From positions 1 through 17,978 of the forward strand of contig CALNAL010000332.1 of assembly GCA_937874445.1 (NCBI GenBank): DNA of 17,978 bases, in the 5' to 3' direction. Below the pieces are notes generated by a model. It saw nothing but the letters and a program-made list of their open reading frames with translations, did not search any database and was not told the DNA's origin. Positions 1-6,827 of this stretch are shown here, one piece after another. Position numbers and translations under genes: made by a program. This DNA is from an uncultured Acetobacteraceae bacterium. Lineage in GTDB: Bacteria > Pseudomonadota > Alphaproteobacteria > Acetobacterales > Acetobacteraceae. Positions within the stretch are counted from its first letter, which is position 1. Each line of letters opens with the position of its first letter.

Positions 1-1527
1 CGCACGCTCCATGCGCAGCAGGCCGACGCGATACTGGTTCTCCATCAGCTCGCCCACCGAACGCACCCGGCGGTTGCCGAGGTTGTCGATGTCGTCGATC
101 TGGCCGCGGCCGTCCTTGAGCTCGCAGAGGATCTTCACCGTGCGCAGGATGTCGTCCTTGCGCAGCACCCGCACCGTGTCGGGCACATCCTCGAAGCCCA
201 GGCGCATGTTCATCTTCACGCGGCCCACCGCGGAGAGGTCGTAGCGGTCGGCGTCGAAGAACAGGCCGTGGAACAGGGCCTCGGCGGTCTCGGGGGTCGG
301 CGGCTCGCCGGGGCGCATCACCCGGTAGATGTCCACCAGGGCGTCATCGCGGCAGGTGTTCTTGTCCACCGCCAGCGTGTTGCGCAGCCACGGGCCGTTC
401 TGCTGGTCCACCGCGAGCGTCGGCAGGGCGTCGATGCCCGCCTCCTCCAGCGCGGTCAGACGGGCCTCCGCCAGCTCCTCGCCGGCCTCGGCGTAGATCT
501 CGCCGGTCGCCTCGTTGACCAGGTCGATCGCCATGAAGCGGCCCAGCAGGTCGTTGCGGCTGGCCAGGACGGTCTTGGTCTTCTCGGCAATGCGGCGCAC
601 CAGGCGCGCGGTCAGCTTGGTCTCGGCCTCGGCCACCACCTCGCCGGTCTCGGCGTCGATCAGCGGTTCCAGCAGCTTGATGCCGCGGAAGGCCTCGCCC
701 TCGAACGGGCGCGCCCAGCCCTTGGAGGTGCGCTGGAACACCACCTGACCGTAGAAATAGTTGAGGATCTCCTCGGCATCCATGCCGTGAAGCTCAGCCG
801 CCTCGACCGTCTCGCCCTTGGCCTCACGGGCCCGGCGCAGCGCCTCGGAGGCGCCGTTCTCCATGGCATAGAGCAGCGTCGTGACCGGCAGCTTGCGCTT
901 GCGGTCGATGCGCACGTAGACGAGATCCTTGGAATCGAACTCGAAATCGAGCCACGAGCCACGATAGGGGATGACGCGCGCGGCAAAGAGGAACTTGCCG
1001 GAGGAGTGCGTCTTGCCCTTGTCGTGGTCGAAGAACACGCCCGGGCTGCGGTGCATCTGGCTGACGATGACGCGCTCGGTGCCGTTGATGATGAAGGTGC
1101 CGGTGTCCGTCATCAGGGGCATGTCGCCCATGTAGACGGGCTGCTCCTTGATGTCGCGGATCGAGCGGGCGCCGGTATCCTCGTCCACGTCCCAGACGAT
1201 CAGGCGCAGGATCACCTTCAGCGGGGCGGCGTAGGTCATGCCGCGCTGGATGCACTCGTCGACGTCGTATTTGGGCTCCTCGAGTTCGTAGGAGACGAAC
1301 TCCAGGCGGCCGCGGCCAGCGAAATCGTCGATCGGGAAGACCGACTTGAACACTTCCTGCAGGCCGGTGTCGGGGCGACTGTCCACCGGCACGTTCATCT
1401 GCAGAAACGCCTCGTAGCTGGCGCGCTGCACATCGATCAGGTTGGGCATCGGCGCCACTTCGGGGATGCGCCCGAAATTCTTGCGGATCCGCTTGCGCCC
1501 GGTGAACGACCTGGTGATCGCGTTCAT
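1..1527 (-). CDS. rpoB: RNA polymerase beta subunit, N-terminal part (cut by window edge)
   Basis: This is the catalytic beta subunit of RNA polymerase, of which only the first 509 codons are present; the frame is open at the left window edge. The start ATG is at 1525-1527 and gives MNAITRSFTGRKRIRKNFG, followed by the conserved PNLIDVQRASYEAFLQ segment. Further family landmarks are VFPIDDFAGRGRLEFVSYEL, GTFIINGTERVIVSQMHRSP (about residues 130-155) and IDDIDNLGNRRVRSVGELM near the cut. The sequence stops at about the ENQYRVGLLRMERA segment, just before the rifampicin-resistance region, so resistance mutations cannot be judged. It lies 222 nt downstream of rplL in the same direction, the usual L7/L12-beta order. 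Its Shine-Dalgarno sequence is weak (a GGGG block about 13 nt upstream). Identification is certain. Confidence 0.98.
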   Translation of the reverse strand, partial: MNAITRSFTGRKRIRKNFGRIPEVAPMPNLIDVQRASYEAFLQMNVPVDSRPDTGLQEVFKSVFPIDDFAGRGRLEFVSYELEEPKYDVDECIQRGMTYAAPLKVILRLIVWDVDEDTGARSIRDIKEQPVYMGDMPLMTDTGTFIINGTERVIVSQMHRSPGVFFDHDKGKTHSSGKFLFAARVIPYRGSWLDFEFDSKDLVYVRIDRKRKLPVTTLLYAMENGASEALRRAREAKGETVEAAELHGMDAEEILNYFYGQVVFQRTSKGWARPFEGEAFRGIKLLEPLIDAETGEVVAEAETKLTARLVRRIAEKTKTVLASRNDLLGRFMAIDLVNEATGEIYAEAGEELAEARLTALEEAGIDALPTLAVDQQNGPWLRNTLAVDKNTCRDDALVDIYRVMRPGEPPTPETAEALFHGLFFDADRYDLSAVGRVKMNMRLGFEDVPDTVRVLRKDDILRTVKILCELKDGRGQIDDIDNLGNRRVRSVGELMENQYRVGLLRMERA

Positions 1528-1617
1528 GCCTGTCCTGCTGCCCCGTACAGATGAAAAGCCAAGCCCACGGTTGCCATTCTCCCCCGAACCGCCCGGGGCC
1601 GTCCCGAACTCACGCCT

Positions 1618-1639
1618 GCGCTCCCGAAAACGGAAGCGC
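1618..1639 (-). promoter_or_regulatory. Stem-loop in the rplL-rpoB spacer
   Basis: On the minus-strand transcript the arms GCGCUUCCG and CGGGAGCGC pair over 9 bp (one U-G wobble) around a UUUU loop. The wobble pairs only in the minus-strand RNA, so the structure fits the operon direction. In E. coli the rplL-rpoB spacer carries an attenuator and an RNase III site, and this hairpin is placed to serve a similar role. No U-tract follows directly, so full termination is not indicated. The role is inferred. Confidence 0.45.
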
Positions 1640-1749
1640 GGGCAGAAACCCCCGGACACCCGCCCGGGAAGCCTCCACCCGTTGCCAATCCAGGCTCCAG
1701 GAACCCGACCAAGCCGGCCGGACTCCCGGAGCTGTCGTCGTCAGGCTGC

Positions 1750-2130
1750 TTACTTGACCTCGACGGAAGCGCCCTGGTCCTCGAGCGCCTTCTTGAGCTT
1801 CGCAGCCTCTTCCTTGTTCACACCTTCCTTGACGGTCTTCGGGGCCCCCTCGACGAGGTCCTTGGCCTCCTTCAGGCCGAGACCGGTGATGGTGCGGATC
1901 TCCTTGATCACGTTGATCTTCTTGTCCCCGGCCTTGGCCAGGATGATGGTGAACTCGGTCTGCTCCTCGGCAGCCGCGGCCGGAGCCGCACCCGCAGCCG
2001 GAGCCGCCGCAACCGCGACCGGAGCGGCCGCGGAGACGCCCCACTTCTCCTCGAGGAGCTTCGAAAGCTCGGCAGCCTCGAGCACCGTCAGCGCGGACAG
2101 CTCGTCAACCAGCTTCGCAAGATCAGCCAT
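1750..2130 (-). CDS. rplL: 50S ribosomal protein L7/L12
   Basis: L7/L12 is the multicopy stalk protein of the large ribosomal subunit, which binds L10 and recruits translation factor GTPases. The 126-residue product has the standard layout: an N-terminal dimerisation domain (MADLAKLVDELSALTVLEAAELSKLLEE, about 1-30), an Ala/Pro-rich flexible hinge (about 35-57) and a C-terminal domain starting at EQTEFTIIL and containing INVIKEIRTITGLGLKEAKDLVE. Length is normal. The start ATG at 2128-2130 follows an AGGGG-type ribosome binding site. It sits 111 nt downstream of rplJ, as expected for the L10-L7/L12 pair. Identification is certain. Confidence 0.98.
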   Translation of the reverse strand: MADLAKLVDELSALTVLEAAELSKLLEEKWGVSAAAPVAVAAAPAAGAAPAAAAEEQTEFTIILAKAGDKKINVIKEIRTITGLGLKEAKDLVEGAPKTVKEGVNKEEAAKLKKALEDQGASVEVK

Positions 2131-2216
2131 AGTGATGTAACCCCTAACTTAAGACCTGGTCGGTTCCATGCAAGCCCGCCCCGTGCGGACTCGCCATATC
2201 GATTGTGCAAACCCTC

Positions 2217-2234
2217 CCGCGGCCTGCGCCGCGG
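2217..2234 (-). promoter_or_regulatory. GC-rich stem-loop after rplJ
   Basis: CCGCGGC and GCCGCGG form a perfect 7-bp stem around a 4-nt loop, 7 nt after the rplJ stop codon on the minus-strand transcript. It is followed by GAGGGTTTGC, not a U-run, so it looks more like a stabilising or processing element between rplJ and rplL than a terminator. The role is inferred. Confidence 0.35.
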
Positions 2235-2241
2235 CGGGGGT

Positions 2242-2766
2242 CTACGCAGCTTCGGCTTCGCCCTTCTTGGAATAGGCACCCACCACGCGTGCGACCTGTC
2301 CGGCCGGCGCCTGGAGCACGCCCGCGATCCGCGTAGCGGGGGTCTGAAGCATCCCCACCAGCCTTGCGCGCAGCTCGTCCAGCGACGGCAGCTCGGAAAG
2401 CGCCTTGATCCCGGACGCATCAAGCGCCTGCGATCCCAACGCACCCCCGAGCACCACGAACTTGTCGTTGGCTTTGGCGAACTCGACGGCCGCCTTCGCC
2501 ACCGCCACAGGGTCCTTCGACCACGCGAGCGCGGTCGGTCCCTTCAGCAGCGGCTTGAGGCCCTCGAACTGGGTCCCTTCCAAGGCGAGCGAGGCCAGCC
2601 GGTTCTTCGCAACTTTGAACGATGCCCCGGCAGCCCGCATCCGACGTCGCAGATCAGTCGCCTCGGCCACCGTCAGCCCCTTGGGCTGGGTGACAATCAC
2701 CAGCGACGTTTCCGCGAAGACGGAAGCCAGCGAGGCAACGAACGCGCGCTTCTCCGTGCGGTCCAA
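2242..2766 (-). CDS. rplJ: 50S ribosomal protein L10 (TTG start)
   Basis: L10 anchors the L7/L12 dimers to the ribosome. The product is 174 residues starting (M)DRTEKRAFVASLASVFAE, with TSLVIVTQPKGLTVAEATDLRR, the FKVAKNRLASLALEG segment, KGPTALAWSKDPVAVAKA, and a C-terminal helix (about 130-165) that binds L7/L12. The frame stays open upstream to 2916 without family similarity. The family N-terminus coincides with a TTG codon at 2764-2766, preceded 7 nt upstream by AGGAG, and no ATG or GTG lies nearby. I therefore take TTG as the real start. The ribosome binding site is embedded in a stem-loop (separate entry). The gene follows rplA after a 348-nt leader and precedes rplL. Confidence 0.95.
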   Translation of the reverse strand: MDRTEKRAFVASLASVFAETSLVIVTQPKGLTVAEATDLRRRMRAAGASFKVAKNRLASLALEGTQFEGLKPLLKGPTALAWSKDPVAVAKAAVEFAKANDKFVVLGGALGSQALDASGIKALSELPSLDELRARLVGMLQTPATRIAGVLQAPAGQVARVVGAYSKKGEAEAA

Positions 2767-2768
2767 TA

Positions 2769-2787
2769 CCCGTCTCCTGAAGACGGG
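2769..2787 (-). promoter_or_regulatory. Hairpin enclosing the rplJ Shine-Dalgarno sequence
   Basis: On the minus-strand transcript CCCGUCU and AGACGGG form a perfect 7-bp stem around the loop UCAGG. The L10 Shine-Dalgarno (CAGGAG) lies partly in the loop and partly in the 3' arm, and the stem ends 2 nt before the TTG start codon. Such a hairpin would limit ribosome access. L10 leaders are known sites of translational feedback by the L10-L7/L12 complex in E. coli; the specific mechanism here is inferred. Confidence 0.5.
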
Positions 2788-3114
2788 CCCGGCATCATTG
2801 CCGGAGCCCGGTGGCCGGACGCGACCGAAATCGCCCCCGACCGGTTGCCCTCTGGACCGATCGACACCCTGCGGCATCAAACCGGCCCGGTTCGCCTGTC
2901 CTCGCGAGGCAGCCACCCGAAGGTCGCCAGCCCCGTAGCCGGAACCGCCAGGGGATCAGGGATGACACCCAGGTCCCTCGGCTCGCCCGTCTCCCGCGCG
3001 CGGAACGGCATCCTTTGAAGCCCTCGCGGGCTGCGTGCGGTCTTGGACAGGTTCGGGAGCTTGCGCTCCCTGCCCGCCGGCCCCCACGGGGAGCCGGCGT
3101 ATCTCTCTAGCGCC
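2788..3114 (-). promoter_or_regulatory. L10 leader / rplA-rplJ spacer with hairpins
   Basis: No gene is seen in this part of the 348-nt spacer; open frames here lack family similarity. On the minus-strand transcript, 17 nt past the rplA stop, arms GCCGGC-CCCC and GGGG-GCCGGC (3076-3098, one bulged A) form a long hairpin. It is followed by GGGAGC and GCUCCC closed by a GCAA (GNRA-type) tetraloop (3055-3070). Neither has a U-tract. The position matches the L10 leader that carries feedback and attenuation signals in other bacteria, but I cannot locate the L10 kink-turn site with confidence. Confidence 0.4.
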
Positions 3115-3807
3115 TCAGGCGCCGATGGACGCCACGTCCACGCGCACGCCCGCCCCCATCGTGGAGCTGACGGCCACGTGCTGCACGTAGGTGCCCTTGG
3201 CACCCGCCGGACGGGCCTTGAGGATCGCGTCGGTGAAAGCCTTCGCGTTCTCGGCCAGCTGCTCGGCGGTGAAGCTCGCCTTGCCGATGCCGGCATGAAC
3301 GATGCCGGCCTTCTCGGCGCGGTACTCGACCTGGCCCGCCTTGGCCGCGGTGATGGCGCCCTTGACGTCCATCGTCACGGTGCCCAGGCGGGGGTTCGGC
3401 ATCAGGCCACGCGGCCCGAGGATTTTGCCGAGCCGGCCGACCAGCCCCATCATGTCGGGCGTGGCGATGCAGCGCTCGAAGGCGATCTCACCGGCCTGCA
3501 CCTTCTCGGCCAGGTCCTCGGCACCCACCACGTCGGCCCCGGCGGCCAGAGCCTCCTCGGCCTTGGCGCCGCGCGCGAACACGCCGATGCGCACCGTCTT
3601 GCCGGTGCCGTGGGGCAGGGCGAGCAAGCCGCGCACCATCTGGTCGGCATGGCGCGGGTCGATGCCCAGGTTCATCGCGATTTCGATCGTCTCGTCGAAC
3701 TTCGCCTTGGCGTTCTGCTTCACCAGGGCGAGCGCCTCGGCCATCGGATAGACCTTGGAACGCTCGAAGCTGGCGTAGGCCGCCTTCAGTCGCTTGTCGT
3801 GCGCCAT
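3115..3807 (-). CDS. rplA: 50S ribosomal protein L1
   Basis: L1 forms the mobile stalk at the tRNA exit side of the large subunit and in many bacteria represses its own operon by binding its mRNA. The 230-residue product begins MAHDKRLKAAYASFERSKVY and carries the family landmarks KFDETIEIAMNLGIDPRHADQ, VRGLLALPHGTGKTVRIGVF, MGLVGRLGKILGPRGLMPNP (about 125-144) and GTVTMDVKGAITAAKAGQVEYR. Length is typical. The start ATG at 3805-3807 has its GGAGGG ribosome binding site inside the end of rplK, and the two genes are only 4 nt apart, consistent with translational coupling. Identification is certain. Confidence 0.98.
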   Translation of the reverse strand: MAHDKRLKAAYASFERSKVYPMAEALALVKQNAKAKFDETIEIAMNLGIDPRHADQMVRGLLALPHGTGKTVRIGVFARGAKAEEALAAGADVVGAEDLAEKVQAGEIAFERCIATPDMMGLVGRLGKILGPRGLMPNPRLGTVTMDVKGAITAAKAGQVEYRAEKAGIVHAGIGKASFTAEQLAENAKAFTDAILKARPAGAKGTYVQHVAVSSTMGAGVRVDVASIGA

Positions 3808-3811
3808 CGGA

Positions 3812-4246
3812 TCAGCCCTCCACCACGGTGAGGCCCATCGACTTGGCCGAGCCGGCGAGCATCCGCACCGCGCCCTCCACGTCGTTGGCGTTCATGTCCT
3901 TCATCTTCTGGGCGGCGATCTCGCGCAGCTGGCTGGTCGTGACCTTGCCCACCGGCGCGTTCTTGCCCACCGCCGTGCTGCCCTTCTCGATGCCGGCGGC
4001 ACGCTTCAGGAAGAAGGTGTTCGGCGGCGTCTTCATGATGAAGCTGAAGGTGCGGTCGGCGTAGGCGGTGATCACCACCGGCACCGGCATCCCCGGCTCC
4101 ATCTGGGCGGAGGCGGCGTTGAATTCCTTGACGAAGGCCATGATGTTCAGGCCGCGCTGGCCCAGCGCCGGGCCCACGGGCGGGGAAGGATTGGCCTTCC
4201 CGGCCGGAATCTGCAGCTTGATGTAGCCGACGATCTTCTTTGCCAT
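3812..4246 (-). CDS. rplK: 50S ribosomal protein L11
   Basis: L11 binds 23S rRNA in the GTPase-associated centre and is needed for the RelA-dependent stringent response. The product is 144 residues: MAKKIVGYIKLQIPAGKANP, then PSPPVGPALGQRGLNIMAFVKEFN (the proline-rich N-terminal domain), and a C-terminal rRNA-binding domain with GKVTTSQLREIAAQKMKDMNA. The start ATG at 4244-4246 is preceded by an AGGGATA ribosome binding site. It is the first gene of the L11-L1-L10-L7/L12-beta block here. nusG, normally immediately upstream, is not present; a 218-nt spacer and an unrelated gene occupy that position. Confidence 0.98.
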   Translation of the reverse strand: MAKKIVGYIKLQIPAGKANPSPPVGPALGQRGLNIMAFVKEFNAASAQMEPGMPVPVVITAYADRTFSFIMKTPPNTFFLKRAAGIEKGSTAVGKNAPVGKVTTSQLREIAAQKMKDMNANDVEGAVRMLAGSAKSMGLTVVEG

Positions 4247-4420
4247 GACTATCCCTAGCGTTCAGGCTGAGGGACCGCGGTCAAAACGGCCAGCAAGGCT
4301 CCTGGCCCGCCGGTCTCCCGCGTTCCGAAGGGAGGCGATCTAGCGCCCGGTGCCCGCCGAGTCCAGCGCATTCTTGCGCCGCCCGGGCGGGCCTCCGGCA
4401 TCGCCGCCATGCAGGAACCG

Positions 4421-4455
4421 CCCATGCGTAAAACGCATTCTTCCCATGCGTAAAA
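4421..4455. repeat. 13-bp direct repeat plus dyad upstream of rplK
   Basis: CCCATGCGTAAAA occurs exactly at 4421-4433 and 4443-4455, a 22-bp period (about two helical turns). The first copy also forms a perfect dyad ATGCGT-AAA-ACGCAT (4424-4438). The word CGCATTCTT, which lies between the two copies, recurs at 4367-4375. The region lies between the stop of the upstream gene and rplK, so it could be a protein-binding site at the ribosomal operon promoter. No protein is identified. The rest of the 218-nt spacer holds only GC-rich palindromes such as CCGCCCGGGCGG (4379-4390). Confidence 0.5.
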
Positions 4456-4464
4456 TCCGAAGCC

Positions 4465-5154
4465 TCAGGACAGGTCCAGCTCGGTGGTCGCCAGATAGCC
4501 CGCGGCGCCTCCGGGCACCTCCACCTCGGCCCATTGAATCAGGTCGCTCCACACCAGTCGGCGCACCACCACCCGCTGGCCCGCGGCCAGCCGGATGTCG
4601 GAGGCGCCCCGGTGCGGCGCGGGAAACAGCACCGCCCCGCCGCTGCGCACCACCGCCACCCGCGCCCCCGCGGAAAGCACGGCCTCCGGGGCGGTGCCTC
4701 CCGGCACGGCCGGCGCGGCCGGAACAGCCGGACTGCCTCCCGTCCAGGCGACTCCGCGCGCCACCAGCACGCCCGCCAGCAGGGCGAGCCCCCCTCCGGC
4801 GAGGGCCGCGAGCGCGCGTCGCCGCAGGCGCGTCAGGCCGGCCTTCAGGTTCTGGTTCTCGCCCCGCAGGGCGTCCCGCTCGCGCCCGGCCAGACGCGCC
4901 TCGGCATGTGCCGCAGCCAGGCGCTCGTGCAACTCCTCCGTGCCGAGCCCCCCGGCTGCCGCACTCCTGCGGGCCGCGAGACCGGTGAGAAAAATATCCT
5001 TGAGATCCCCGCCCGAGAGGCCGAGGCGCCGCGCCGTCGCGCCCATCATGCGCCCGGCATTGGCCGCCTCGCCGGGCTCGCCGGTCAGCAGCGCCATGCC
5101 GGCGGCCAGGCGCTGCCAATCGGCCCTCCGCGGAAATTCGTGTCCCTCGTCCAC
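4465..5154 (-). CDS. Membrane-anchored protein with C-terminal bacterial SH3-like domain, function unknown
   Basis: I do not recognise a named family for the whole protein. From a GTG start at 5152-5154 it has 229 residues. They form a helical N-terminal part (DWQRLAAGMALLTGEPGEAANAG, about 12-60), a charged helical stretch likely to be coiled coil (about 72-110), one hydrophobic segment LAALAGGGLALLAGVLVARG (about 115-134), an Ala/Pro linker (140-158), and a C-terminal segment (about 184-229: RVVVRRLVWSDLIQWAEVEV, GGAAGYLATTELDLS) that looks like a bacterial SH3 (SH3b) domain, often a peptidoglycan or ligand binder. The likely topology is a cytoplasmic N-terminus and periplasmic SH3. The frame is open to 5328, but the upstream residues look non-coding. 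The start is uncertain; no strong ribosome binding site is visible. It sits where nusG is normally found. Confidence 0.75.
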   Translation of the reverse strand: MDEGHEFPRRADWQRLAAGMALLTGEPGEAANAGRMMGATARRLGLSGGDLKDIFLTGLAARRSAAAGGLGTEELHERLAAAHAEARLAGRERDALRGENQNLKAGLTRLRRRALAALAGGGLALLAGVLVARGVAWTGGSPAVPAAPAVPGGTAPEAVLSAGARVAVVRSGGAVLFPAPHRGASDIRLAAGQRVVVRRLVWSDLIQWAEVEVPGGAAGYLATTELDLS

Positions 5155-5240
5155 CCGAGTTGCCGCCCGTTCTGCCCTTGCGTTGTCCCGGAAGTGTAGC
5201 CCGCTCCCACCGCCCCGACCATCGCGATGAGACGCAGCAA

Positions 5241-5264
5241 GGCAAGGCGTTCCCCTTTCGGAAA
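5241..5264. repeat. AT/GC hairpin near the dispersed repeat
   Basis: The segment GTTCCCCTTT...AAAAGGAGAAC can fold into an imperfect hairpin. It resembles, in reversed orientation, the repeat described at 5330-5389, so the two together look like a tail-to-tail pair of degenerate copies. It lies in the 259-nt spacer upstream of the SH3-domain gene. No promoter is recognised with confidence there. Confidence 0.3.
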
Positions 5265-5329
5265 AGGAGAACCAGGAAAGCTTCTGCCATTTTGAGGACT
5301 CCGCGCCCGTGCCCCGCGCGGAGCCCAAG

Positions 5330-5389
5330 GGGGAAAAGTCCTTAATTTGCTTCTTTTTCCGGAAGGCAAAGAGAAGTCCTTACCCTACC
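5330..5389. repeat. Dispersed intergenic hairpin repeat, copy 1
   Basis: The unit starts GGGGAAAAGTCCTT (5330-5343), continues into a T-rich hairpin (TTTGC-TTC at 5346-5353 with GAA-G-GCAAA at 5362-5370), and ends with a second AAGTCCTT. The same 14-bp word and the same layout (T-rich hairpin, then GAAG) recur at 12152-12190. Base composition contrasts with the surrounding genes. It sits between the SH3-domain gene and the histidine kinase stop and may also aid termination. From memory such elements are scattered in Acetobacteraceae genomes; this is not verified. Confidence 0.5.
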
Positions 5390-5413
5390 CCTTGCCAGAG
5401 CCCCGCCGTGCCC

Positions 5414-6805
5414 TCAGGCCGGCAGCACGACGCTGGCCCGCACCCCTCCCGATGGCCGGTTGGCGAGCGTCACGTCGCCGCCATGGGCCCGCAGGATATT
5501 GCGGGCGATCGGCAGTCCGAGGCCGGAGCCGCCCGTTTCGCGATTGCGGCTGCTTTCGATGCGATGGAAGGGCTGGAAAACGGCCTCCAGCTCGCTTTCG
5601 GGAATCCCCGGCCCGCCGTCCTCGATCTGCAGGCGCAGCAGGCCGCCCCGCGGCTTTTCCAGCCGCACCCGCGCTCCGCCGCCGTAAAGCAGGGCGTTGC
5701 GCACCAGGTTGGCGAGGGCCCGCTTCATCGCCAGCGACCGCACCCGCACCGTCAGATGCGCCGGGCCCTCGAAGCTGAGCGCCTCGGCCCCCTCGGGATA
5801 GGCATCGGCCAGCTCGTCAAGCACCGTGCGCACCAGCTCGGGCAGATCGACCGGCGCCACCGGCTCGTCGGCCGCGACGTCGCGCCCGAAGGCCAGGGTC
5901 GCCGTCACCATGGTCTCCAGCTCGTCGAGGTCGGTCAGCATCTTGCTGCGCAGCTCCTCGTCCTCGAGGAACTCGGCGCGCAGCTTGAGGCGGGTGATGG
6001 GGGTGCGCAGATCGTGGCCGATCGCCGTCAGCATGAAGGTGCGATCCTGCACGAAGCGGCGGATGCGCTGGGCCATCGTGTTGAAAGCCCGCGCGGCGGT
6101 GGCGATCTCCTGGGGGCCGCTTTCGGGCAGGGGCGGGGCATTGACGTCGCGCCCCAGGGCGTCGGCCGCCGCCGCCAGGGTGCGCACCGGGGCGATCAGG
6201 CGGCGCACCGCCCACCAGATCAGCCCCGCCGCCGCCACCGACATCATCAGGAAGGCGGACAGGAAGTTGAGCGAATGCCACGGCCGCGGCGGCGACATGT
6301 CGAGGGTGACATCGAGCCAGCTCTCGTCGGGCAGGCGCAGGCCGGCGGAAAGGCGCCCCGCCTCCGCGCCGCCGCGCAGCAGGATCTCGCGCGGGCGCTG
6401 GGCCACCTGGATCGGCACCAGCAGCATGGCCCCGCGAAACTGGCGCTGGGTGGCGGGGTCCATCGGCGGCAGCGACTCCGCAGGAGGGGCCACGGTCAGC
6501 CGGGCATGAGCGCCGTCGCGCAGGTCGAATTCGCCCACCACCGCCGCCCGGTTCTCGGGCGAGGCCATCACCACGCTGCGATACATGGCGATCACCCGCA
6601 TCGCCGCGTCGCGGTTCTGGGACATGCGCAGGACGTCGAGGCGGTCGAGGGCGTGGATCGTCAGTCCCGCCGTCTGCACCAGGACGAGCCCCACCAGCAG
6701 CACCAGGGCCGTGCGTCCCGCCAGGCTTCGCAGAGGGGCCAGTGTTTGCACGGAAGCGAGGCCACGCAGGAAGGCGCGGCGCAGCAGGGCGGACAGGCGG
6801 CTCAC
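5414..6805 (-). CDS. EnvZ-like sensor histidine kinase
   Basis: This is an inner-membrane two-component sensor kinase that autophosphorylates on His and passes phosphate to the response regulator encoded just upstream. With the GTG start at 6803-6805 it has 463 residues: membrane segment 1 (about 31-50), a periplasmic sensor region (about 51-176), membrane segment 2 (about 181-200), a HAMP linker (about 200-250), the dimerisation/phosphoacceptor motif AIGHDLRTPITRLKLRAEFL with His264, the N-box ANLVRNALLYGG, the G1 box EDGGPGIPE and the G2 box GGSGLGLPIA. All catalytic motifs are intact. The GTG is preceded by GGGAGCGG and lies 22 nt after the regulator stop, so the two form an operon. The frame extends upstream to 6910 but that part overlaps the regulator. 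The GHDLRTP motif places it in the EnvZ/OmpR-type group; the signal is unknown. Confidence 0.93.
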   Translation of the reverse strand: MSRLSALLRRAFLRGLASVQTLAPLRSLAGRTALVLLVGLVLVQTAGLTIHALDRLDVLRMSQNRDAAMRVIAMYRSVVMASPENRAAVVGEFDLRDGAHARLTVAPPAESLPPMDPATQRQFRGAMLLVPIQVAQRPREILLRGGAEAGRLSAGLRLPDESWLDVTLDMSPPRPWHSLNFLSAFLMMSVAAAGLIWWAVRRLIAPVRTLAAAADALGRDVNAPPLPESGPQEIATAARAFNTMAQRIRRFVQDRTFMLTAIGHDLRTPITRLKLRAEFLEDEELRSKMLTDLDELETMVTATLAFGRDVAADEPVAPVDLPELVRTVLDELADAYPEGAEALSFEGPAHLTVRVRSLAMKRALANLVRNALLYGGGARVRLEKPRGGLLRLQIEDGGPGIPESELEAVFQPFHRIESSRNRETGGSGLGLPIARNILRAHGGDVTLANRPSGGVRASVVLPA

Positions 6806-6827
6806 CCGTCCGCCGCTCCCGCGCCGG

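Noticed and set aside
268..1554. 428-codon plus-strand frame
   Set aside because: It is antisense to rpoB, which is certain.
2767..2916. N-terminal extension of the L10 frame
   Set aside because: Family members begin at the TTG position, which has a well-spaced AGGAG; the upstream residues have no similarity.
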